Shown one piece after another: positions 17,396-25,202 of a stretch of 64,000 bases of DNA. Source of the stretch: Saliniramus sp050485405 (GTDB lineage Bacteria; Pseudomonadota; Alphaproteobacteria; Rhizobiales; Beijerinckiaceae); contig JBJHBI010000006.1 of assembly GCA_050485405.1 (NCBI GenBank), forward strand, positions 29,781 to 93,780. Reading direction: 5' to 3'. The position numbers and the translations under genes were made by a program. The stretch's first letter is position 1; each line of letters opens with the position of its first letter. The notes below the pieces were generated by a model. The model was not told the origin of the DNA, searched no databases, and saw nothing but the letters and a program-made list of their open reading frames with translations.

Positions 17396-18830
17396 GCGCG
17401 GCCTCCGGCTGTTCGAGATAGTCGCGCAGGAGCACGGGTTTGAGCGGCGCCCGGATGCGCAATGCGCCGGTCGCATCCGGCGTCTGCCCCGTTTCCTGCG
17501 CGACGAGCCGGGTCAACGGATTTCCGCAGGTGCGCCCCTGGCAAGGTCCCATGCCGCAACGGGTGAAGGTCTTGACCCGGTTTGGTCCACTGGCTCCCAG
17601 TTGCACTGCCCGGCGTACGGCGCCGACCGTCACCGCTTCGCAGCGGCAGAGGAGCGCCTCATCGACATCCGGACCGGGGGGCGGCAGGGCTGGATAGAGC
17701 GCATCGACGAGGGGGCGCACGGCGCGCTTCTTCTGGCGCAGGCGCCACAATTGCGCGATCGCTTCCCGGTGATCATGGGCATGATCGGGCCGCAGCCTCG
17801 ACGCAGCGGCATGGCCAGCGAGACTGCCGGTAATCTCCGCCAATTCCGCGCCGCCGATTCCCGCCGCATCGCCGGCGATCCAAAGCCCTGGCAGGGCGCT
17901 CTCGCCATCCTCTTCCAGAACCGGTGCGAAAGCAGCCCTGGTCTCGTCCCAATGATGCTCCAGGCCGAGCAACCGGCTGATCTGGGTGTTTGGAATGACC
18001 CCGTCATGCACGGCGAGCAGGCGCGCCGGCAGGCTCATGTCGCGGTCGCCGGAGCGAAAATCGACCCGCGTCAGCGCGCCGCGCGCATCGCCCTCGGCGC
18101 GCAACGCCGTCACGTGACGATAGACCGGGATGCCGGAAAGGCGTCGGCGCATCGAGAGCATCATCCCCTGTGCCACGAGGGCGGGATCAGAGATGAGCGC
18201 GACCGGGAGATGGCGCGCCGCGCGCCTGCGAGCCCCCGGTGGGGTCATGTCGAGTATGGCGGAAACCCGTCCCCCGAGGCTGCGGATCTGGGCGAGTGCG
18301 AGCAGCAGCAGAGGACCCTGTCCGGCGAGGATGATCCCCTCGGAGGCCAGCACGAGGCCGGATTGCTTCATGGCGATCTGCAGGGCGCCGATACCCATCA
18401 CCCCCGGCTTGTGGCTGCCGGGAAACACCATGGCGCGTTCCTGCGCGCCACACGCGACGATCACATTGCGCGCAACGCTATGCTGCAACACCGGCGCATG
18501 ATCCGCATCACGGCGCAGCCAGGTGACGACATAGCCGCCCTCGTCCTGGGCGACATCGATGAGCGTCGCGCCCGCATGATGGCGCGCGCCGGAGCTCGCA
18601 AGACGCTTGAGCGCGCGCTCGGCGCGGTGATAGCCGGCAGCGAAGATCCGGCGCGCGCCTTGATCGTTGAGGATTGCCCCTGCGTTACGCCAGACCTGAC
18701 CGCCTGCCGAGGGCTGCTCGTCGAGCAGCATTACGCTGAGACCGGCCCCGGCGGCGATGCTTGCAGCCGCGAGCCCGGCGGGCCCGGCACCGATGACGAT
18801 CAGATCATGGGGGGCGGTGGCGGAGCTCAT
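17385..18830 (-). CDS. HcnB/OoxA-like FAD-NAD(P) dehydrogenase subunit with 2Fe-2S site
   Basis: Alpha-type subunit (481 residues) of a heteromeric amine dehydrogenase related to hydrogen cyanide synthase HcnB, opine oxidase OoxA and bacterial D-hydroxyproline dehydrogenase. N-terminal FAD motif is VIGAGPAGLAAASIAAGAG, a central second dinucleotide fold follows (LAGQGPLLLLALAQI), and the late GLWIAGDAAGIGGAELAE motif binds FAD. The C-terminal 100 residues carry the four-cysteine set LLCRCEAVT and RCGMGPCQGRTC, expected to hold a 2Fe-2S cluster. It overlaps the ferredoxin-like subunit gene by four bases. Confidence 0.87.
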   Translation of the reverse strand: MSSATAPHDLIVIGAGPAGLAAASIAAGAGLSVMLLDEQPSAGGQVWRNAGAILNDQGARRIFAAGYHRAERALKRLASSGARHHAGATLIDVAQDEGGYVVTWLRRDADHAPVLQHSVARNVIVACGAQERAMVFPGSHKPGVMGIGALQIAMKQSGLVLASEGIILAGQGPLLLLALAQIRSLGGRVSAILDMTPPGARRRAARHLPVALISDPALVAQGMMLSMRRRLSGIPVYRHVTALRAEGDARGALTRVDFRSGDRDMSLPARLLAVHDGVIPNTQISRLLGLEHHWDETRAAFAPVLEEDGESALPGLWIAGDAAGIGGAELAEITGSLAGHAAASRLRPDHAHDHREAIAQLWRLRQKKRAVRPLVDALYPALPPPGPDVDEALLCRCEAVTVGAVRRAVQLGASGPNRVKTFTRCGMGPCQGRTCGNPLTRLVAQETGQTPDATGALRIRAPLKPVLLRDYLEQPEAAHES

Positions 18831-19165
18831 GCTTGCGCTCCGCCGTTCTCATTCGTTGCAGCGACGTCGTCACGCAGGCTCGTGCGCACCTGCATTCCCT
18901 CTCGCACCGGGGTCAGGCAGGCCTGGACGCCGGGGCGTCCATCGACCTCGCAAAGGCAGCCGAAGCAGATCCCCATCAGGCAGGCGGGGCTGTTCAGTGC
19001 GCCGGTCTTGGCGTTGCGCGCAAACGCGGTCAGGCCGCCGGCGATCAGTGCGGTGGCGAGGCTGTCGCCGGGACATGCCGCGAGTGGCTCGCCATCGACG
19101 TGAATGGTAACCGCCTTCGCAGCCTCGTCGGCCCGCCGGAACAGGCTACGGGAGAGATTGCTCAT
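18827..19165 (-). CDS. HcnA/OoxC-like 2Fe-2S subunit
   Basis: A 112-residue ferredoxin-like subunit (Fer2_4 type). The fold begins VTIHVDGEPLAACPGDSLATALIAGG, followed by the cysteine cluster SPACLMGICFGCLCEVDG and a later VQACLTPV, enough for a plant-type 2Fe-2S cluster. It sits between the two larger dehydrogenase subunits and overlaps both genes by four bases, so equimolar translation is likely. Known relatives pass electrons from a flavoprotein to the membrane quinone pool. Confidence 0.88.
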   Translation of the reverse strand: MSNLSRSLFRRADEAAKAVTIHVDGEPLAACPGDSLATALIAGGLTAFARNAKTGALNSPACLMGICFGCLCEVDGRPGVQACLTPVREGMQVRTSLRDDVAATNENGGAQA

Positions 19166-20268
19166 GCCGCCTCCTTGAAACGATCCTGCGAAAACGCCGG
19201 ATACGTCTCGTTCAGCCGCCCGGCCATGATCGCCTGTGCGACCTCGCCGGCATGGGCGGCGGCAAGCGTCACGCCACTATGGCAGGTGATGAGAAAAGCG
19301 CCCGGATGGCTTTCCGATTCCTGGTAGATCGGCAGCCCGTCGGGCGACATCACCCGCAAGCCGCCCCATGAGCGCACGAGGGCGGCATCGGCGAGTGCGG
19401 GAAACATGCGCATGGCCCGGCGCGCGATCTGCGTTGCAGTCGCCTGGGTGGTGCCGCGATCGAAGCCCACCTCCTCCTTGCTGTCACCGATCATGATTGT
19501 GCCGTCACCGGTCTGGCGGATGGTATGGCAGGCCATCGGGATGATTTCCGGCAGGCGTTCGGTGACGAGAATCTGTCCGCGCTGCGGGCGTACCCGTGCG
19601 TCGAGGCCCAGCATCGGCGCGAGTTCGGCATTGCCGAGCCCCGCTGCCAGAACGACCTGCTCAGCTGCCAGTGTCTCGGTCTCGCCCTCCAGCAGGAATC
19701 CGACCGGCTTCTGCGGCACGATGCGCCGGATCTGCTGCGGCACGGTGGTCACATCCGGCGCCAAGGCTGCCCGCAGGGCGCGCAAGGTGGAAAGCGGGTC
19801 GGCATGGCCGTCATGCGGGCAGTAGGCAGCACCGGCAACGTCGGGGCCGAGGCCGGTAAACCAGGTATCCAAGGTCTTGCGATCGATGATCCGGGTATCG
19901 TTGTCGCCGCCTGGCTGGTTGTGCATGCGCGCGATCGTGCCCGCGAAAGTCTCGAGTTCCGCCTCACCGAGGGCGAGCTTGACGCCGCCACTGCGACGGT
20001 ATTGCAAATCGATGCCACCGGCTTCGGTCAGTTGTGCCGCGAAGTCTCCCCAGGCATCGGCGGAGCGGCGGGAGAGCGCAGCGTAATCCGGCGCGCCGAG
20101 CCCCTTGCCCTGCACCCAGACGAGGCCGAAATTCGCGACCGATGCGTGGAAATCATCCTGTGTTCCATCGCAGACGATGACTTTCGCGCCGCCACGGGCG
20201 AAGCCGAGCGCGAGAGCCGAGCCGACCAGCCCGCCACCGATCACCGCGATGTCACAGGCACTACTCAT
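19162..20268 (-). CDS. HcnC/OoxB-like FAD-dependent catalytic subunit
   Basis: A 368-residue DAO-fold flavoprotein, the catalytic (beta-like) subunit of the three-part dehydrogenase. The FAD motif is IAVIGGGLVGSALALGFARGG, the early FGLVWVQGKGLGAPDYAALS segment is typical of OoxB/HcnC relatives, and the C-terminus has FLITCHSGVTLAAAHAGEVA. It lacks the RDPxELPL signature of the other three DAO proteins in this operon. Neighbours upstream and downstream overlap by four bases. Candidate substrates from family knowledge are opines, D-hydroxyproline and glycine; which one is not decidable here. Confidence 0.86.
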   Translation of the reverse strand: MSSACDIAVIGGGLVGSALALGFARGGAKVIVCDGTQDDFHASVANFGLVWVQGKGLGAPDYAALSRRSADAWGDFAAQLTEAGGIDLQYRRSGGVKLALGEAELETFAGTIARMHNQPGGDNDTRIIDRKTLDTWFTGLGPDVAGAAYCPHDGHADPLSTLRALRAALAPDVTTVPQQIRRIVPQKPVGFLLEGETETLAAEQVVLAAGLGNAELAPMLGLDARVRPQRGQILVTERLPEIIPMACHTIRQTGDGTIMIGDSKEEVGFDRGTTQATATQIARRAMRMFPALADAALVRSWGGLRVMSPDGLPIYQESESHPGAFLITCHSGVTLAAAHAGEVAQAIMAGRLNETYPAFSQDRFKEAA

Positions 20269-21428
20269 CCGTGCAACGTCAGGGACGCCGCACTTCGCGC
20301 CCCCTCCCCGAAACGATCAAAGGCAAAAGCTGCGAGATCTCTGTCCTGCCCACGTCCGAGCAGCAGATCACGCATGACGCGCCCGATCACCGGACCGAGA
20401 CAGAAACCGTGGCCGGAAAAACCCGCCGCCACATGGAGGCCCGCGATCCCCGGTACGGGACCCAGCACCGGCAGGGCATCGGGCGTGAGGTCGATCACGC
20501 CGCCCCAGAATTTCTCCACGGGCGTCGTGGCGAAGGCAGGCAGCACCTCGGCGACGCGCATCAGCATGCGCGAGAGCGTCGCCGCATCGGGACTGGCGCG
20601 TGGTCGGCCCTGATCATCATGCATCAGTTGCCGATCCCAGGGCAGGATCCCGGAAGAAACCCGCAGCCTCCCATCCGCCTGCTGGCGCGCTGCGACATCG
20701 GCGCCGGCAGTGCCGAGCACCTGCTCGAGACATGGGGCGACAGGCTCGCTGAGCGCCACGGTGACCAGAGGTGTACGCAGCGGCAAGTCGAGGCCCAGCG
20801 GCGCGAGCAGAGCGCGCGTCCCGATCCCCGCTGCGACGAGACAGGCATCTGCGCCGAACGGTCCGGCATCGGTCGAAACCGCACGAAAACGACCGCCTGC
20901 ACTCTCGATTCCGATCACGCGCGTGCCGAAGCGAAATCGCACTCCGAGCTTTCTTGCCGCCGCCAGATACGCATGTGCCACGAGCAGAGGCTCCGCCTGG
21001 CCGTCGCTGGGGCAATACGATGCGCAGACGATTTCCTGAGACAGGGCCGGCGCCAGCGCGCGCAGGTCGCCGCCCTCGACGAGGCTGATATCGAGGCCGG
21101 CGGCGGCTTGCTCCGCGACCAGCGCAGTGATGCGCCCAGCCTCCCCGGCATCGCGGGCCAGCCTCAGATTACCGCTGCGGCGATAAACAGTCGGGGCGCC
21201 GAGCATCTCGTCGAGCTCTGCCCACAAAGCGACGGCCTCCCGGGCGAGAGGCAATTCCGCCGGGTCGCGTCCCGATTGGCGTACGCCGGCGAGAGTCCAG
21301 CCCGACGCCATCGCGGCGGGGCCATAGGTATCGATCAGCGTTACCTCGGCACCGTCTTCGGCCAGCGCATGAGCGGTAGCGAGGCCGGTGATTCCGGCGC
21401 CGATGACGATGATGTGCTCCCTGCTCAT
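20265..21428 (-). CDS. DAO-family FAD-dependent oxidoreductase (paralog 2)
   Basis: A 387-residue flavoprotein with VIGAGITGLATAHALAEDGA at the N-terminus and GLHVAAGFSGHGFCLGPVIG at the C-terminal FAD contact. The segment RQSGRDPAELPLAREAVALW is shared with two neighbours. KFWGGVIDLTPDALPVLGPV resembles the sarcosine and glycine oxidase groups. The ATG at 21428 overlaps the upstream gene by four bases; the frame continues upstream but only as a shadow of that gene. Probably an amino-acid or N-substituted amino-acid oxidase or dehydrogenase. Confidence 0.87.
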   Translation of the reverse strand: MSREHIIVIGAGITGLATAHALAEDGAEVTLIDTYGPAAMASGWTLAGVRQSGRDPAELPLAREAVALWAELDEMLGAPTVYRRSGNLRLARDAGEAGRITALVAEQAAAGLDISLVEGGDLRALAPALSQEIVCASYCPSDGQAEPLLVAHAYLAAARKLGVRFRFGTRVIGIESAGGRFRAVSTDAGPFGADACLVAAGIGTRALLAPLGLDLPLRTPLVTVALSEPVAPCLEQVLGTAGADVAARQQADGRLRVSSGILPWDRQLMHDDQGRPRASPDAATLSRMLMRVAEVLPAFATTPVEKFWGGVIDLTPDALPVLGPVPGIAGLHVAAGFSGHGFCLGPVIGRVMRDLLLGRGQDRDLAAFAFDRFGEGARSAASLTLHG

Positions 21429-22774
21429 GCGGCCCCCCGGGCTGAATGCACGGCTGAGGCGCCTTTGAATCGGGACAGCGCGTAGCCGCTGGCATCGACG
21501 ACGGTGTCGCGTCCCGTCGCCATCTGTGCCGCGAGCAGGCCGATGCCGGTGCCGAGGCCGAATCCATGGCCGGACAGGCCCGTGGCGATGACGAGACCGG
21601 GAATCTCCGGCACATGGTCGATCACGGGCACCTCGTCGGGCGTCACGTCGATCATGCCGGCCCAACTCTCGACGGGGTGTGTCTGTGCAAGCTGCGGGTA
21701 GAGCGCGCGCGCCGATTCCATGACGGAGTTCAGGAGTTTCTGATTGGGCTCGGGATCGAGAACGCGTACTTCCTCGAAGGGGGAGCGGTCATCATCACCC
21801 CAGCGGTGATGCCCGAGCGGGCCGAAGAACGATTTACCCACCGCCAGATCGACGATTCGCCAGCGCTTGCGCAAGACCGGGAGAAAAGCGAAGAGATGGC
21901 GAAACGCGGCCGGGATGATCTCGAACTGGGCCGCGCCCGTGCGTCCGATCGTATAGCCTCCGTCGACCCGGCGGCGGATGGAGGCGCCTGTGGCACCGAT
22001 CGCGCCAGGGGCGATTTCCGGTGCCGGAGCCGTGCGCAGCACCGAGGACCGGATCGCGAGTTGCGGCAGGGAAAGGCCGAGATTTTCCATGAAGGGGCGC
22101 GACCAGACGCCGCCCGCCAGGATCACCGTCTCGCACGACACCGTACCGTGCTCCGTGACTACGCCGCTCACGCGCCCGCCCGTACGCTGGATCGAACGCA
22201 CGGCTGTGTTCTCGCGGACATGCGCGCCCAACGTCGCCGCGCGCCGCGCGAGGGCGGGGACCGCGAGGCCCGGCTCGGCTTGCGCATCGTCGGGAGTATG
22301 GAGAGCTCCGCGAAAACGTCCGGCGCTGTCGCCGAGCAGGGCCTGCATCTCGTTGCGTGAGAGCATCCGCGAGCCGATCTGGAAGGTGCGGGCGTGTTCC
22401 AGCCAGTCTTCGCGCTGTGCGAGTTCACCTTCGTCGGCGCAAAGATAGGTGCAACCGGCCTGGCGGAAGCCGATATCCGTATCGAGCGCTTCGGCGTGGC
22501 GCCGCCAGAGGGTCTGCGCCTCGATCATCAGAGGCAGCTCCCGCGGGTCACGGCCCTGCTTGCGGATCCAGCCCCAGTTGCGAGAGGATTGTTCGGCAGC
22601 GATGCGGCCTTTCTCGCAAAGGAGGACGGGCACGCCCCACTCGGCGAGCGTCAGCGCCGCCGCGACGCCGGCTACACCCCCGCCGATCACGACGACATCG
22701 ACGCGCTCCGGCAGACTTGCCTGCTTGCCGTCCCATGCGGGTGTGATCCCGCTGATCCCCTGCTTCCCCGCCAC
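21425..22774 (-). CDS. DAO-family FAD-dependent oxidoreductase (paralog 1), first gene of operon
   Basis: A 449-residue flavoprotein with an ~25-residue leader before VVVIGGGVAGVAAALTLAEWG. It holds NWGWIRKQGRDPRELPLMIE, the longest version of the motif shared with two downstream paralogs, and ends with IATGLSGHGFGLGTGIGLL. A central FFGPLGHHRWGDDDRSPFEE insert is not in the others. The start is the GTG at 22774, which has GAGGGGG about 8 bases upstream; in-frame codons further up would run into the divergent promoter. This is the promoter-proximal gene of the eleven-gene operon and is divergent from the LysR gene. Confidence 0.84.
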   Translation of the reverse strand: MAGKQGISGITPAWDGKQASLPERVDVVVIGGGVAGVAAALTLAEWGVPVLLCEKGRIAAEQSSRNWGWIRKQGRDPRELPLMIEAQTLWRRHAEALDTDIGFRQAGCTYLCADEGELAQREDWLEHARTFQIGSRMLSRNEMQALLGDSAGRFRGALHTPDDAQAEPGLAVPALARRAATLGAHVRENTAVRSIQRTGGRVSGVVTEHGTVSCETVILAGGVWSRPFMENLGLSLPQLAIRSSVLRTAPAPEIAPGAIGATGASIRRRVDGGYTIGRTGAAQFEIIPAAFRHLFAFLPVLRKRWRIVDLAVGKSFFGPLGHHRWGDDDRSPFEEVRVLDPEPNQKLLNSVMESARALYPQLAQTHPVESWAGMIDVTPDEVPVIDHVPEIPGLVIATGLSGHGFGLGTGIGLLAAQMATGRDTVVDASGYALSRFKGASAVHSARGAA

Positions 22775-22878
22775 GCGATGTCCCCCTCGCGTTTGACAAG
22801 ACCAGATGGTGCGGGATGATTTACAATAATGCAAATAGCAGATACTTCCGCTTCCATACAAAATTGTTATGATGTCCC
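22775..22878. promoter_or_regulatory. Divergent promoter region, oxidoreductase operon / lysR
   Basis: A 104-base AT-rich gap between divergent genes, the usual site for LysR-type control. On the plus strand TATGAT (22868-22873) ends five bases before the lysR ATG. No exact LysR palindrome was assigned, though several T-N11-A patterns occur. Confidence 0.5.
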
Positions 22879-23775
22879 ATGCTCAGTCAACGCGCTCTAG
22901 AGGCTTTCCTCATGGTGATGCGCTCGGGATCGATTTCCAGCGCTGCCGCCGAACTCTCCGTCAGCCAGCCTGCCGTGAGCCGGCATATCCGCGACCTCGA
23001 AACGGCGACCGGGCTGCACCTGTTCGACCGGATCGGCAACCGGGTCAGCCCGACGGAGGCGGCGCATGCGCTCGCGGGTGAGGTCGAGCGGGCCTTCGTC
23101 GGTCTTTCCGAGATCGAGATCGCCGCGCGCGAAATCCGGCGGGGCCGTCGAGATCGTCTGAGGCTCGCCGCCATGCCGGCCCTGTCCATGAATCTCCTGC
23201 CCGATGTGGTCGCCGACATGAAGCGGGTCGGCGCATTGCCCGATCTGGAGATCCTGTCTTCTTCGACCCAATCGGTGGCCCGCCTCGTCGCCCGACGCCA
23301 GGCGATACTCGGCTTCGTCGCGCCGATCCTCGAGACGCCGGAGATCCGGCTTCTTACGCATGAGCGTGTACCGTTGCGCTGCGTCATGCGCAGTGACGAC
23401 CCACTGGCCACGCGAAGCTTGATCAACATGGAAGATCTGACGGACCGCGATTTCATCGCGCTCTCGATCACCACGACGACGGGGACGACGCTGGAGCAGA
23501 TTTTCGCCCGTATGGATCATCCGCCACGCATCGTCATGCGGGCGCGGCTGTCGCCCGTGGTCTGCGGGCTCGCCCTGCGCGGTGTTGGGATCGGCATCGT
23601 CGATGCGTTCTCCGCTCGCGATCACGAGGCGAAAGGCGGTGTGAGCCGGCCGCTGGACATAACCGAGACCTTCGGCTTCAGTGTGATCACCGCCCGCGCC
23701 GGTGCACCGCATCCCGCTGCGGAGATGTTTCTGGAGCATCTGCGGGAGCGGGTCGCCGGCTATAGGGATATATAA
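22879..23775 (+). CDS. LysR-family transcriptional regulator
   Basis: A 298-residue LysR-type regulator. The N-terminal winged helix-turn-helix is clear (LEAFLMVMRSGSISSAAAELSVSQPAVSRHIRDLE, residues ~7-41 in two parts), followed by the effector-binding domain with LVARRQAILGFV and ALRGVGIGIVDAFSA. It is divergent from the eleven-gene operon and most likely controls it in response to a pathway substrate. No Shine-Dalgarno sequence is seen before the ATG, and a TATGAT box lies only five bases away, so a leaderless transcript is possible. Confidence 0.9.
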   Translation: MLSQRALEAFLMVMRSGSISSAAAELSVSQPAVSRHIRDLETATGLHLFDRIGNRVSPTEAAHALAGEVERAFVGLSEIEIAAREIRRGRRDRLRLAAMPALSMNLLPDVVADMKRVGALPDLEILSSSTQSVARLVARRQAILGFVAPILETPEIRLLTHERVPLRCVMRSDDPLATRSLINMEDLTDRDFIALSITTTTGTTLEQIFARMDHPPRIVMRARLSPVVCGLALRGVGIGIVDAFSARDHEAKGGVSRPLDITETFGFSVITARAGAPHPAAEMFLEHLRERVAGYRDI

Positions 23776-23819
23776 CGCCCCGCCGCATTGGCACAGACTT
23801 GGGCAGCACACGAGGCCGA

Positions 23820-25202
23820 ATGGATATGCGCCCAGCAGGATCATCGGGCACTCTCGAACGGCTCGCCGCATTCGCGCTCGGATGGCGCACCGAGGCGATG
23901 CCCGCCGAGGCGTTCGAACGCGCCGGTGATGTGGTGGTGGATTGCATCGCCGCAGCAATCTGCGGAGCGGATGACCCCGGCGCGCGTGCGGCGCGGCTTG
24001 CCGCGAAACGGGGCTTCGGTGCGGGCACCGATCAGATCTGGTTCACGCGAGACAGCGCCCCGCCGGCGGCAGCTCTGATGGCGAATGCGGCATCGGCCAG
24101 CATCCTCGATCTCGATGATGGCCATCGCGCCGCTGCAGGGCATCCCGGCGCCGCCATCGTGCCTGCGGTGCTCGCGGAAGCGGCGCGCCTGCGGGCCACC
24201 TCATGCGATGCGGCAGCTGCGATCATCACCGGCTACGAAATTGCCGTTCGCATGGCCGCAGCACGGGATTTCTCCCGTCTCGACACCATGTCGAGCGGGC
24301 GCTGGGCGCATTTCGGCGTCGTTGCCGCACTCGCGCGTTTGCGCGGCCTGCGTCCCGAAATCCTGACGGAAGCCCTCGCCATTGCCGGGATTCATGGGCC
24401 GAACCAGTCGGCTTCGGGCTATTCGACGGTCATGGGCAGCCATACCAAGGAGGGCATTCCCTGGAGTGCGCTCAACGGTGTGCTCGCCCTCGATCTCGCC
24501 GAATCCGGCTATACCGGCCCCGTCGATCTCGTCGAGCACGCCGATTATTACGACGCGTCCGCACTCGTTGCCGGACTCGGGAGCGAGCCGCGCATTCTGG
24601 GGACCTATTTCAAACCCTATTCCTGCTGCCGCTGGGCGCATGCTCCGATCGACGGGCTGCTCGACCTCCAACGCCGGCACGGCATCGTACCCGAGGCGAT
24701 CACGCGGATCGAGGTCGCGACTTTCACGCGGGCGCTGGCGCTTGCGAATGCCACCGCGCCGCAGACCTTGCCCGCGGCACAATACTCGCTGCCCTTCACG
24801 ATTGCGCTGGCCGCCTTGCGCGGAACCGATGCGCTTGCGCCGATGCGCACGGGCAGCCTGGCCGACCCCGCCGTCATTGGGCTTGCGGAGCGCGTCGTGC
24901 TGCGCATAAATCCTGATCGTGAGGCAACCTTCCCACGTGAGGCGGGAGCATGCATCACCGTCGAGACGCATGATGGGACCTACAGCGTTTGTGTCACGCA
25001 GCCGAGAGGTGAGCCGACCAATCCGATGACGCGTGCCGATCTCATGCACAAACTCGTCGCCGTCAATCGCGGCAAGCCGCTCGACGGAGTACTCGACGCG
25101 CTCGGGCGCTATCTGGCCAATGCAGGGGATGCGCAGGCGCCGGCGGCGCTCCTGACCGCGCTCGCTGATCCGGCATTGGCTACGCCTCAGCCTGGCTCGT
25201 AG
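23820..25202 (+). CDS. MmgE/PrpD family protein
   Basis: A 460-residue member of the MmgE/PrpD family, which includes 2-methylcitrate dehydratase and related dehydratases or isomerases. Family segments are DVVVDCIAAAICGADDPGAR, a DLDDGHRAAAGHPGAAIVPA block with the conserved DD and H, AIAGIHGPNQSASGYSTVMGSHTKEG, and FKPYSCCRWAHAPID. No other propionate-cycle gene is present. The ATG at 23820 follows GAGG by four bases; a second ATG lies six bases on, and a TTG at 23799 is less likely. It overlaps the convergent AraC gene by 16 bases. Substrate not inferable. Confidence 0.86.
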   Translation: MDMRPAGSSGTLERLAAFALGWRTEAMPAEAFERAGDVVVDCIAAAICGADDPGARAARLAAKRGFGAGTDQIWFTRDSAPPAAALMANAASASILDLDDGHRAAAGHPGAAIVPAVLAEAARLRATSCDAAAAIITGYEIAVRMAAARDFSRLDTMSSGRWAHFGVVAALARLRGLRPEILTEALAIAGIHGPNQSASGYSTVMGSHTKEGIPWSALNGVLALDLAESGYTGPVDLVEHADYYDASALVAGLGSEPRILGTYFKPYSCCRWAHAPIDGLLDLQRRHGIVPEAITRIEVATFTRALALANATAPQTLPAAQYSLPFTIALAALRGTDALAPMRTGSLADPAVIGLAERVVLRINPDREATFPREAGACITVETHDGTYSVCVTQPRGEPTNPMTRADLMHKLVAVNRGKPLDGVLDALGRYLANAGDAQAPAALLTALADPALATPQPGS

